Of a DNA stretch of 9,265 nt, positions 1-6,559 are shown in pieces. The notes under the pieces were generated by a model that was not told where the DNA came from, did not search any database, and saw only the letters and a list, made by a program, of their open reading frames with translations. The stretch is from a bacterium (GTDB lineage Bacteria; Bacillota_I; Bacilli_A; RF39; UBA660): positions 1 through 9,265 of the forward strand of contig JAQXHT010000082.1 in NCBI GenBank assembly GCA_029007415.1, read 5' to 3'. The position numbers and the translations under genes are program-made. The number at the start of each line of letters is the position of its first letter. Position 1 is the first letter of the stretch.

Positions 1-1254
1 CAAGCTTATGACAAAGATCAAAATATTGTTACTAAAGAACAAGCTAAGATGATATTTGATGCTGAAGTTAAAAAATGGAAAGAAGACCAAAAGAAATGTA
101 AAGCTTCTGCTAATGATTGCACAACTCTAAAGAGTAACTATGTTATTCAAACTAGTGAGATTAGTAAGAACTCTGGAAAAGATTTAGGCGAAAAATATAC
201 TTCTAATCAAAATGGTAAAAATATAACAGCTAGTGGTGAAGGTGGCTATACAAGTATGGTAATTAACACTAACGGAAGATGTGTTACCGGTAGTTGTGAA
301 AATAAGAGTAGTGAATACTGTTCTAACTTAGATAGTACTAAAAATAGTAGTGAATTAGTAACTTACTGTAATGATAAAGAGTCTTGTAAGAATTCTGGTA
401 CACCAGGATGTAAAGATGGAAACATTTGTTATGACCATCATACGACAATTTCGTTCCCTAAAAATTATATGAACGTTAAGACTGGTCAAACAAAAGTAGA
501 AATATCAAAAGATAAATTACCTTACTATGTTTCTCTTGGAAATGCTTATTGTACAAACTTATCTACAAAAGAAGTTAATACTGCTTGGTATGACTATAAA
601 TTAGATGATACTAATAAAACAACAAAACCAGCAGAAAGTAAAATTACGAAAAACATTACTGCTAAGATTAATGACTACGGAATATTTAAATGGAACTTTG
701 ATTTATCTTGTTTCTTCGCTATCAAAAACCCAACTACAGGTGAATGTAATGGTGATGATTGTAAAGAGAAAAAATGTACTGGAACAGATTGTGACGATGG
801 AGTAGAAACACCATTATCAAATGCTAAAGTACGTTCAGTTGATACGACTGATTTATTCCCTAATCGTGAACCAAGATTTAACTGGAGTAGTAAAGCTAAA
901 AACGTAAGTAACCAAAGTTATAAGATTGATCCAGAGTCATTAGTTAAAGAAATTGAAACTCTTGGTGATGCTGTTTATGATACAGATAAAGAAAATCAAA
1001 ATGTTGATTATCACATTGTTTTAACACCTATTGATATTAATGATATAAGAAAATATAACAAAGAAAAGAAGGCATACAATGATACAGATAATGGAACTGG
1101 TGTAAATAAAATTGCTGGTGAAAAAGTTTGGGGAGTTACCGTTTACCGTAGTAAATTACTAGATACACATGGTAATATTGTTAAAAAACGTGGTCTTCTT
1201 GGATGTAACAACCAGTCAAGTGCTAATACTTGTGCAACTGAAGGAGGTAAATAA
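1..1254 (+). CDS. Cysteine-rich, probably exported protein (5' end outside window)
   Basis: The frame is open from base 1, so this is the 3' part of a longer gene; the ATG at 49 is internal and has no ribosome binding site. The visible 417 residues contain no transmembrane segment and are rich in Lys, Asn, Thr, Ser and Asp, with 17 cysteines. Four of these (residues 249, 254, 259 and 264 of the visible part) are spaced exactly five apart and separate a Cys-rich N-terminal region from a C-terminal region of about 150 residues with only two cysteines near its end. That composition is typical of extracytoplasmic proteins, and a signal peptide probably lies upstream of the window. It lies 2 bases upstream of the next gene, so it is co-transcribed with a Tad-type pilus operon. 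I infer a surface or filament-associated protein such as an adhesin or tip protein. I do not recognise a named family. Confidence 0.8.
   Translation, partial: QAYDKDQNIVTKEQAKMIFDAEVKKWKEDQKKCKASANDCTTLKSNYVIQTSEISKNSGKDLGEKYTSNQNGKNITASGEGGYTSMVINTNGRCVTGSCENKSSEYCSNLDSTKNSSELVTYCNDKESCKNSGTPGCKDGNICYDHHTTISFPKNYMNVKTGQTKVEISKDKLPYYVSLGNAYCTNLSTKEVNTAWYDYKLDDTNKTTKPAESKITKNITAKINDYGIFKWNFDLSCFFAIKNPTTGECNGDDCKEKKCTGTDCDDGVETPLSNAKVRSVDTTDLFPNREPRFNWSSKAKNVSNQSYKIDPESLVKEIETLGDAVYDTDKENQNVDYHIVLTPIDINDIRKYNKEKKAYNDTDNGTGVNKIAGEKVWGVTVYRSKLLDTHGNIVKKRGLLGCNNQSSANTCATEGGK
1243..1247 (+). promoter_or_regulatory. Ribosome binding site deciding a GTG start
   Basis: GGAGG lies inside the last codons of the upstream gene, 9 bases before the GTG at 1257. 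The first in-frame ATG (1269) would be 21 bases away, which is too far, so the GTG start is preferred. The placement suggests translational coupling of the two genes. Confidence 0.7.
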
Positions 1255-1256
1255 GC

Positions 1257-1748
1257 GTGAATAGAGCAATGTTAATAATTGGAATAATTATGTTAGCGAT
1301 GTTTACTTTTGGAGTAATTAATATAGCATCAGACTTCCAGTCTGGTAATGAACTTGATTATTACTTATTAAAAGAAACAACTGAAGCAGCAATGATTGAT
1401 GCTACAGATATTGGATATTATAGAATGAGCGGGGGATTATATCGAATCGATAAAGAGAAGTTTGTTGAGAGTTTCGTTCGCCGCTTCTCTCAAAATGTTG
1501 TTAACACTAGAAATTATGACATCAAATTTTATGATATAAATGAAACACCTCCAAAGGTTACTATTAAAGTAGATTCTGCTACTTCAGTAGTATTTAATGA
1601 TGATACTATTCAAATAAGTAATAGACTTACTAGCATAATGGAAACAGATTATGAGACCAATGAATTAACTACTAAACTTGCTAATAGTGGAAAGCTAGAT
1701 TATAGTAAAATAGATGAAGTCTATACTAAGCTATTATCAGCAAGTTAA
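1257..1748 (+). CDS. Single-pass membrane protein, TadE/TadF-like minor pilin candidate
   Basis: This is a 163-residue protein with one N-terminal hydrophobic helix (residues about 4-24), almost no N-terminal cytoplasmic part, and a polar extracytoplasmic domain. Directly after the helix comes an amphipathic stretch (about 36-56) ending in alanines and a DATD motif. This recalls the region following the helix in TadE/TadF/TadG pseudopilins, which are minor components of Tad pili. The C-terminal half has beta-strand-like alternation (about 86-121) and then a charged helix. It sits between an exported Cys-rich protein and a CpaB-like gene, in an operon with CpaF, TadB and TadC. It has no cysteines. 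It may belong to one of the DUF families of Bacillota (DUF5411 comes to mind, unchecked). The TadE-like role is inferred from topology and context, not from a diagnostic motif. Confidence 0.6.
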   Translation: MNRAMLIIGIIMLAMFTFGVINIASDFQSGNELDYYLLKETTEAAMIDATDIGYYRMSGGLYRIDKEKFVESFVRRFSQNVVNTRNYDIKFYDINETPPKVTIKVDSATSVVFNDDTIQISNRLTSIMETDYETNELTTKLANSGKLDYSKIDEVYTKLLSAS

Positions 1749-1769
1749 GAATAGAAGGGAAGGATAAAA

Positions 1770-2588
1770 ATGAATAGTTTTAATGTAGGAATAAAGAAAT
1801 TTTTTGCCAACAAGAATACAGTTACAGTAGTAGGTGTTGCTCTTGCTATCTTAGTATTATATTTTGGTTATGAATGGAGAGTAAAAAGCTCTATCAACCC
1901 TGTAACTGTTCCTTATGCTTTAAAAACCATCAGTCCAGGAACCCAAATAACTGATGATTTAATTGGAACAGTTGAAGTTCCTCCAGCAATGCTAAAAGGT
2001 GATGCATACACTAGAAAATCAGATGTTGTCGATATGTATGCTGCTATTGATACTATAATTCCTGAAGGAAGTTTATTCTATCAAAGAAGTGTTGTAAGTA
2101 AAGAAAAATTAAAAACAAATATCTTATCTTATCCAAAGAATTATGTTTTATATAACTTAACAGTTAATATGTCTAGTACGTATAGTAACTCTATGGTACC
2201 AGGTAACTATATTGATATTTATCTAAAGGTTATGAACCATGTAGATGAAAATGAAACAGTTACTGAAAATAACGATAAGATTATGGTAGGTAAATTACTA
2301 GAAAACGTTAAGATTTTAGGAGTTTATGATAGTAATGGACAAAGCGTATTTGCTAACGTTGATGAAAATAGAACTCCAGCACAAATAATCTTTGCTGTAC
2401 CAGAGGAATATCACATCTTATTACGTAAGGCTTCTTACTTAAGAGCTTATGATTCTGAGATTATTCCAGTACCAACTAATGAAAGCTTAGAGAAGAATCC
2501 AGGAGATGTAAAAATATCTAACGAAGACTTAAAGAACTTTATTAATAGAGTAACAGCTATGACTGAAGCAGATCTTGCTCAACAATAG
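1770..2588 (+). CDS. cpaB: SAF-domain pilus assembly protein, CpaB/RcpC-like
   Basis: A 272-residue protein with a short basic N-terminus, one transmembrane helix (about 17-34) and an extracytoplasmic SAF domain at about 44-106. The SAF domain shows the characteristic pattern of a strand, then ISPGTQIT, then a hydrophobic D-L pair, a V-PP segment and a later IPEGSLF turn. A second part (about 125-232) matches the CpaB/RcpC fold by eye: VPGNYIDIYL, then LLENVKILGVYD, then a strand followed by VPEEYHILLRKA. In Gram-negative Tad systems CpaB/RcpC works with the secretin channel. No secretin is visible here, so in this host it more likely guides the filament through the cell wall, which is inference. 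The start is set by GGGAAGGA at 1757-1763, 6 bases before the ATG. It directly precedes the ATPase gene, as is common in tad loci. Confidence 0.8.
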   Translation: MNSFNVGIKKFFANKNTVTVVGVALAILVLYFGYEWRVKSSINPVTVPYALKTISPGTQITDDLIGTVEVPPAMLKGDAYTRKSDVVDMYAAIDTIIPEGSLFYQRSVVSKEKLKTNILSYPKNYVLYNLTVNMSSTYSNSMVPGNYIDIYLKVMNHVDENETVTENNDKIMVGKLLENVKILGVYDSNGQSVFANVDENRTPAQIIFAVPEEYHILLRKASYLRAYDSEIIPVPTNESLEKNPGDVKISNEDLKNFINRVTAMTEADLAQQ

Positions 2589-2610
2589 TTAAAGAAAAGA
2601 GGGAAATAAA

Positions 2611-4110
2611 ATGACTGAATCCATTTTTGATAAGTTAGACTTTGGGGTATTGAAACCACTACTAGATAATGATGATATAACCGATATTTCGTATTGTAAT
2701 CATGGTCAAGTATGGATTCGTTCTTTAACCTATGGTTCTCAAAGAACAGAAGTAGCAGGACTTGATGATGCTTTTATGGAGAAACTTGCCTTTCAGTGTT
2801 CTAATGTTATGGGAACGACATTCAATAATGCTAAACCATTTTTAGACGCTGAAAGTGCTGAACTCCGTCTTAACTTCGTTCATGAATCGATTGCTACAAA
2901 CGGAATAGCTGCTGTTATTCGTAAAACACCAGCTAAGATAAGACTTTCTAAAGATAAACTATTAGCAGAAGATTACTTTACAGCTAATATTCATGATATC
3001 TTAATGAAATGTGTTGAAGGTCACTGCAATATTATTGTTAGTGGAGAAACTGGTTCTGGTAAAACTGAGTTTGTTAAATACCTAGCAAGTCATACAAAAG
3101 AAAATGAAAAGATTATTACAATTGAAGATACTCTAGAACTTCACTTAGATAAAATCTTTCCTCATCGTGATATAGTTGCGATGAAAACTAATAACGTTGC
3201 TAGTTATACTGATGTACTAGTTACTTGTATGCGTCAGAATCCAAAGTGGATTCTACTATCCGAAGTTCGTAGTGCAGAAGCCGTTACGGCTGTAAGAAAC
3301 TCAATATCATCTGGACATAATATCTTATCAACAATCCATGCTGATAAAGCTAGTGCTATCCCATATCGTTTATATTCACTTTTGGAAACAGATATTGATG
3401 TAGATCAGTTCTTGACTACTATTTATCGTTATATCCAATTAGGTGTTCATATTAAAGCTTATTATAGTAAAGAATATGGAAAATTCCATCGTGAAGTAGA
3501 TGAAGTAGTAGAGTTTTATGTTGATGAAAATAATAAACCAATAAGTCGTGTTTTGTATCAGAAAACTTTTGGTAAGAAACCAGTACAAAATATGCCTAGT
3601 AAACATTTATTAGAATACTTAGAAAATCAAAATATTAATATTGATAATTTATTAACTAATCAAGATTCAATGGTTAACTTAGATAGTGAATTAGAAAAGA
3701 TGGAAACACCTGATACTGAAGAGGTACCTACTGTTAAACCAGTAACGTTAGAACCAGTTAATAATATTAGTGAACAAGCGCCACAACCAATTAATTTAGA
3801 AATGCCTAAGGAAGCAGTTGTTCAACCACAACCCGTTCCAGTTACTAATAGTGAAGTAACAGTAACACCACAAGTAGTACCAGTTGTACCTGAAGTTAAT
3901 CAGAATGTACAAGGTATTACACCAATGAATAATAATGGGGTAGTAAACCAAACGCCTAATATTCCTAATCAAGTCGTTAATGAAGTAGTTAGTAGTCCAC
4001 AACCAGTTGTACAGAACATTCCACAGATGCCAGTACAAAATGTTGCTACTGTTCAAACAGTAAGCCCTGTTCCAGAACAGAATATTCCATTTCCTAGTGA
4101 AGTGTTGTAG
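2611..4110 (+). CDS. cpaF: Tad pilus secretion ATPase CpaF/TadA with long disordered tail
   Basis: A 499-residue secretion ATPase of the VirB11/GspE superfamily, the motor for pilus assembly. The N-terminal domain (about 1-110) contains the DDITDISYCNHGQVWI stretch typical of TadA/CpaF and an AVIRK motif. The ATPase core shows Walker A GETGSGKT (145-152), an Asp box IEDTLEL (171-177), a Walker B region ending in LLSEVR (215-220, catalytic-type Glu 218), and a His box around SGHNILSTIHA (234-244). The catalytic core therefore looks intact. CpaF proteins usually carry about 100 residues of helices before the DDITDI region; here only about 20 precede it. From about residue 340 the protein continues as a Pro/Val/Gln/Asn-rich, low-complexity tail to the end, which is unusual. 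It is followed 14 bases later by the tadB-like gene. It is the only ATPase of this class in the window. Confidence 0.93.
   Translation: MTESIFDKLDFGVLKPLLDNDDITDISYCNHGQVWIRSLTYGSQRTEVAGLDDAFMEKLAFQCSNVMGTTFNNAKPFLDAESAELRLNFVHESIATNGIAAVIRKTPAKIRLSKDKLLAEDYFTANIHDILMKCVEGHCNIIVSGETGSGKTEFVKYLASHTKENEKIITIEDTLELHLDKIFPHRDIVAMKTNNVASYTDVLVTCMRQNPKWILLSEVRSAEAVTAVRNSISSGHNILSTIHADKASAIPYRLYSLLETDIDVDQFLTTIYRYIQLGVHIKAYYSKEYGKFHREVDEVVEFYVDENNKPISRVLYQKTFGKKPVQNMPSKHLLEYLENQNINIDNLLTNQDSMVNLDSELEKMETPDTEEVPTVKPVTLEPVNNISEQAPQPINLEMPKEAVVQPQPVPVTNSEVTVTPQVVPVVPEVNQNVQGITPMNNNGVVNQTPNIPNQVVNEVVSSPQPVVQNIPQMPVQNVATVQTVSPVPEQNIPFPSEVL
3631..4107 (+). other. Low-complexity Pro/Gln/Val-rich tail of the CpaF-like ATPase
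   Basis: The tail covers about residues 341-499 of the ATPase. It begins with an acidic linker (about 356-372) and then has recurring short motifs: APQPI (390-394), QPQPVPV (405-411), SPQPVVQNI (462-470), MPVQNV (473-478) and VSPVPEQNIP. The DNA carries matching imperfect CCACAACC-type repeats. It predicts as intrinsically disordered by composition, with no transmembrane segment. It is in frame with the ATPase, without a frameshift, so it is a genuine extension. Confidence 0.75.
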
Positions 4111-4124
4111 AAGGGAGGAAGTAT

Positions 4125-5018
4125 ATGGAACTTTTCTTATTAATTATAATCGGAGTAACAGTAGTACTCTATCGAAATTATAAAGGAGAAAACGTCTCAA
4201 AATTTTTCTCCTCACAATTCCAAACGGTATATGATAAATTTGCTCCTTATTCTTTCAAAATGGTCAGAGAAAAGGCCAAAGATTTAGGACAAGAGTTTAC
4301 ACCAAGACAATATTTAATGCAAATATTAATGTTAGGTGGCTTTGCTGGAGTTGTATCATACTTATACTTTTACAACGTTGTAATATGTATAGTTTATGTC
4401 ATTGTTGCTATAGCTGCTGTTCCATATCTTGCTTATTTACGTTGTAAAAGAGTGTATAGTGAATTTGTCTTTGAACAGATTCAAGTTTATACAACCAACG
4501 TTATTATGGAGTTTGCAACAACGCAGTCATTTGTTAAATCACTTGAAGGTGTAAGAGATTCGGGCGTTTTAGAAGACCCTGTCTTATCAGATGTAAATAC
4601 AATGATTGATATGGCTTATGAGCAAGGAGCTATTGATGAAGCTATAAACTTTATGAATGAAAAATATCCATTTTATATTGTAAAAAATATGCATCAGTTA
4701 TTTTTACAAATTACAAAAGAAGGTGCAAGAGATACTGGTGAAAGTTTGGAAAATATGCAGCTAGATATCGATACCTTAGTTGAAAGTGTATATAGAGATA
4801 GAATGGATAGAGCAAACTTCCATAAGAAATTTTTACAATATGGAGTAATATTATACTTACTAGTTATGTTAGTACAATATATGTTAGGCAGAACAAATTA
4901 TTTAGCACTTATTGAGCAGACTTATGTACAAGTAATATTACACTTTATCATAATATTCAATGCATACTTCTTAATTAAAGGTGAAAAATATTATAATGAG
5001 AATGTGGGGGCTGAGTAA
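4125..5018 (+). CDS. tadB: Tad pilus inner-membrane platform protein, TadB-like
   Basis: A 297-residue polytopic protein with a type II secretion F (T2SSF/GspF) domain. Hydrophobic segments lie at about 2-17, 64-83, 85-104, 238-254 and 268-285. The cytoplasmic T2SSF helical domain runs from about 113 to 235 between them, including the conserved-looking FATTQSFVKSLEGVRDSG region (about 130-147) and the EGARDTGESLENMQ region (about 199-212). TadB and TadC together form the membrane platform on which the CpaF ATPase acts to extrude pilin subunits. The fifth hydrophobic segment at the C-terminus is slightly more than the usual four. GGGAGG at 4113-4118, six bases before the ATG, fixes the start. 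The stop is two bases before the next gene, consistent with coupled translation of the two platform subunits. Confidence 0.87.
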   Translation: MELFLLIIIGVTVVLYRNYKGENVSKFFSSQFQTVYDKFAPYSFKMVREKAKDLGQEFTPRQYLMQILMLGGFAGVVSYLYFYNVVICIVYVIVAIAAVPYLAYLRCKRVYSEFVFEQIQVYTTNVIMEFATTQSFVKSLEGVRDSGVLEDPVLSDVNTMIDMAYEQGAIDEAINFMNEKYPFYIVKNMHQLFLQITKEGARDTGESLENMQLDIDTLVESVYRDRMDRANFHKKFLQYGVILYLLVMLVQYMLGRTNYLALIEQTYVQVILHFIIIFNAYFLIKGEKYYNENVGAE

Positions 5019-5020
5019 AA

Positions 5021-5800
5021 ATGGAAATAGTAATAGTAGCAGTTCTTATAGTTGGAGTTTTAATCTATAATAAAACTATTGATAAAGATAAGTTCATTAA
5101 AGATAATGCCCAATATTTTGATCTTTTAAGAGAAGATGATTATAATTTCTTAGTTATGGCTAAATATGGTGACAAAGCTGATAGTGATGTTTTATTTCAA
5201 AAAAGAATAATACTTGGAATTATAACTATCTTTGTAGTTATGTTTGTTTCAATGAACTCTTTAAGTTTATTAAACATTTTACTAGCAGTAGTTATTGGTT
5301 TTGCTGCTTTTAAATATCCTTATATGGGACTTAAAAATTACTATAAAAAACACTTACATAATATTGATGTAATGTTGCCATACTATTTAAAGGGATTAGA
5401 AATATTAATTCAGCACTACACAGTACCTGTTGCGATTGGAAAAAGTATTGAAGATGCGCCTGATCTTTTTAAACCAGGACTTAGAAATATGATTGAAAAG
5501 ATTAATGCTGGTGATTCAACAATTCAGCCATATATGGATTTTGCAAATGAATATCCCGTAAGAGATTCTATGCGAATGATGCGTTTACTTTATCGTTTAG
5601 GTATTGGTGGCCAAGAAAGAAAACAAGAAAGATTATTAATGTTTTCTAAAACAGTGTCTAATTTACAGGCAAAAGCTCGTGAAACTAAATATAAAGAAAG
5701 ACTTGATCATATGGGTAATCAAACAATGATAATGCTTGTGGTAACTGGTATCAGTGTTATGTTCTTAATCGTAATATCTTTAATGAAAATGACATTTTAA
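5021..5800 (+). CDS. tadC: Tad pilus inner-membrane platform protein, TadC-like
   Basis: A 259-residue membrane protein with hydrophobic segments at about 2-16, 62-78, 80-98 and 234-254, and a cytoplasmic T2SSF-type helical domain at about 110-232. The recognisable part is the NIDVMLPYYLKGLEILIQHY region with following VPVAIGKSIEDAP, and the later basic stretch AKARETKYKERLDHMGNQ leading into the last helix. That ending is typical of the GspF-like fold in TadC. It pairs with the preceding TadB-like protein, from which it is separated by two bases. A G-run (5006-5010) inside the end of the upstream gene serves as a weak ribosome binding site. After this gene there is a 69-base gap with a promoter, so the machine genes form one transcriptional block up to here. 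Assignment as TadC rather than a second TadB rests on order and size. Confidence 0.83.
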   Translation: MEIVIVAVLIVGVLIYNKTIDKDKFIKDNAQYFDLLREDDYNFLVMAKYGDKADSDVLFQKRIILGIITIFVVMFVSMNSLSLLNILLAVVIGFAAFKYPYMGLKNYYKKHLHNIDVMLPYYLKGLEILIQHYTVPVAIGKSIEDAPDLFKPGLRNMIEKINAGDSTIQPYMDFANEYPVRDSMRMMRLLYRLGIGGQERKQERLLMFSKTVSNLQAKARETKYKERLDHMGNQTMIMLVVTGISVMFLIVISLMKMTF

Positions 5801-5809
5801 AGAAAAAAG

Positions 5810-5838
5810 GTTACAAATTATTGATTATTTGTTATAAT
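5810..5838 (+). promoter_or_regulatory. Internal sigma-A-type promoter before the pilin-like gene
   Basis: A perfect -10 hexamer TATAAT (5833-5838) is preceded by TG at 5830-5831 (extended -10). GTTACA (5810-5815, 4 of 6 matches to TTGACA) is 17 bases upstream. Transcription would start near 5845, giving a leader of about 25 bases. An AAAGGAG ribosome binding site lies at 5853-5859. The dyad ACAAAT-N8-ATTTGT (5813-5832) fills the spacer. Confidence 0.65.
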
Positions 5839-5869
5839 GTTCATATAGTAGGAAAGGAGAATGATATAA

Positions 5870-6031
5870 ATGAAAGAGGCTACAGGAGAGTTAAATATGA
5901 CAGTAGTTACTATTGTCTTAATAGGTGTTATAACTGCTTTCTTTGCTTGGTTCTGGCCACAAGTTATTCAACCACAAATTCAAAATCAATGGAATAAGAA
6001 TGTTAATTCCCAAGTTAATAATATGGGATAA
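5870..6031 (+). CDS. Small pilin-like membrane peptide (Flp-like candidate)
   Basis: A 53-codon gene, ATG to TAA. It has a short polar N-terminus MKEATGELNM, one hydrophobic helix (about 11-29), then an amphipathic Gln/Asn-rich tail with W41. Size, a glutamate just before the helix (E7) and position right after the platform genes suit a Flp/type IVb pilin, the structural subunit of a Tad filament. However, the prepilin signature is not canonical: a glycine followed by a fifth-position glutamate cannot be laid out. G6 is followed directly by E7. It has its own promoter and an AAAGGAG site 10 bases upstream of the ATG. A second in-frame ATG at codon 10 (5897) also has a good site (GGAG at 5885-5888, spacing 8), so a 44-residue form is possible. 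It could alternatively be a small accessory membrane protein. The reading frame is well supported, the role less so. Confidence 0.7.
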   Translation: MKEATGELNMTVVTIVLIGVITAFFAWFWPQVIQPQIQNQWNKNVNSQVNNMG

Positions 6032-6045
6032 GGAAGTGATAAACA

Positions 6046-6546
6046 ATGCGTGATGCGATTGGTGGAGTATTTACATTACAAATCATTTTAGTTTTTGTAT
6101 TATTGATTAATGGGTATATGGCATATTCTGTCAATTATACTCGCGCCTTTCGTGTTAAGAATGAAATAATAAATATTATTGAACAGAAGGAAGGCTTTTC
6201 GGAAGGTGGCACAGCTGCAACAGAAATATCATCTTTAGTTAAAAGAGCTGGCTATGGTCTTTCTACCGTTCAACAACAAGCGGTAAGAAACAATAATAAT
6301 GTTAATGGTTGGTATTGCAATGGTTCAGAAGGTTACTGTGTAAAGTGTACTGATAATACTGGTAATAACAAACTTAATTCAGATGATGCATCTTATCGAG
6401 GAGTTTATTATAGTGTAAAGACATATGTCAATATGGATATACCAATTCTTAACCGAATATTTACTGGTTTACCTGATATGTTATCAGTAAATGGTGATAC
6501 TAAGACTGTATATGCTAAGAATGGATGTAAAGCAATGAACAAATAA
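6046..6546 (+). CDS. TadE-like single-pass membrane protein, minor pilin candidate
   Basis: A 166-residue protein with an N-terminal hydrophobic helix (about 9-28) preceded by only eight residues. An amphipathic segment follows (about 29-46), as in TadE/TadF-type pseudopilins. The exposed domain has a small Cys-rich loop (Cys 91, 98 and 101 in an N/G-rich region) and a last Cys at 161. Near the C-terminus there is a strand, then DIPILNRIFTGLP, then LSVNGDTKTVYA (about 131-157). That order of hydrophobic strand, Pro-bounded segment and final strand resembles the C-terminal part of TadE-like domains. It lies 14 bases after the pilin-like gene, with an AAGGAAGTG ribosome binding site. It differs from the upstream TadE/F-like protein (1257-1748) in sequence, so the locus would carry two minor pilins, as Tad loci often do. 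The assignment is from topology and context. Confidence 0.62.
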   Translation: MRDAIGGVFTLQIILVFVLLINGYMAYSVNYTRAFRVKNEIINIIEQKEGFSEGGTAATEISSLVKRAGYGLSTVQQQAVRNNNNVNGWYCNGSEGYCVKCTDNTGNNKLNSDDASYRGVYYSVKTYVNMDIPILNRIFTGLPDMLSVNGDTKTVYAKNGCKAMNK

Positions 6547-6559
6547 AGGAGGGGAGAGT

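Noticed and set aside
49..51. ATG as the start of the first gene
   Set aside because: The frame is open back to base 1, no Shine-Dalgarno sequence precedes the ATG, and a start here would give no signal peptide to a Cys-rich protein. The gene begins outside the window.
605..805. Open frame of 66 codons on the + strand inside the first gene
   Set aside because: It overlaps the Cys-rich coding frame entirely, has no ribosome binding site, and its Lys/Leu-rich product looks like out-of-frame AT-rich sequence.
3796..4056. Open frame of 86 codons on the - strand
   Set aside because: It is the mirror of the Pro/Val/Gln-rich ATPase tail. The product is rich in Trp, Tyr, Asn and Ile, as expected from the complement of repetitive CCA/GTT codons, and there is no ribosome binding site.
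3700..4107. Repeats in the ATPase tail as a CRISPR or tandem array
   Set aside because: The repeats are short, imperfect and irregularly spaced, and they keep the reading frame, so they reflect protein low complexity.
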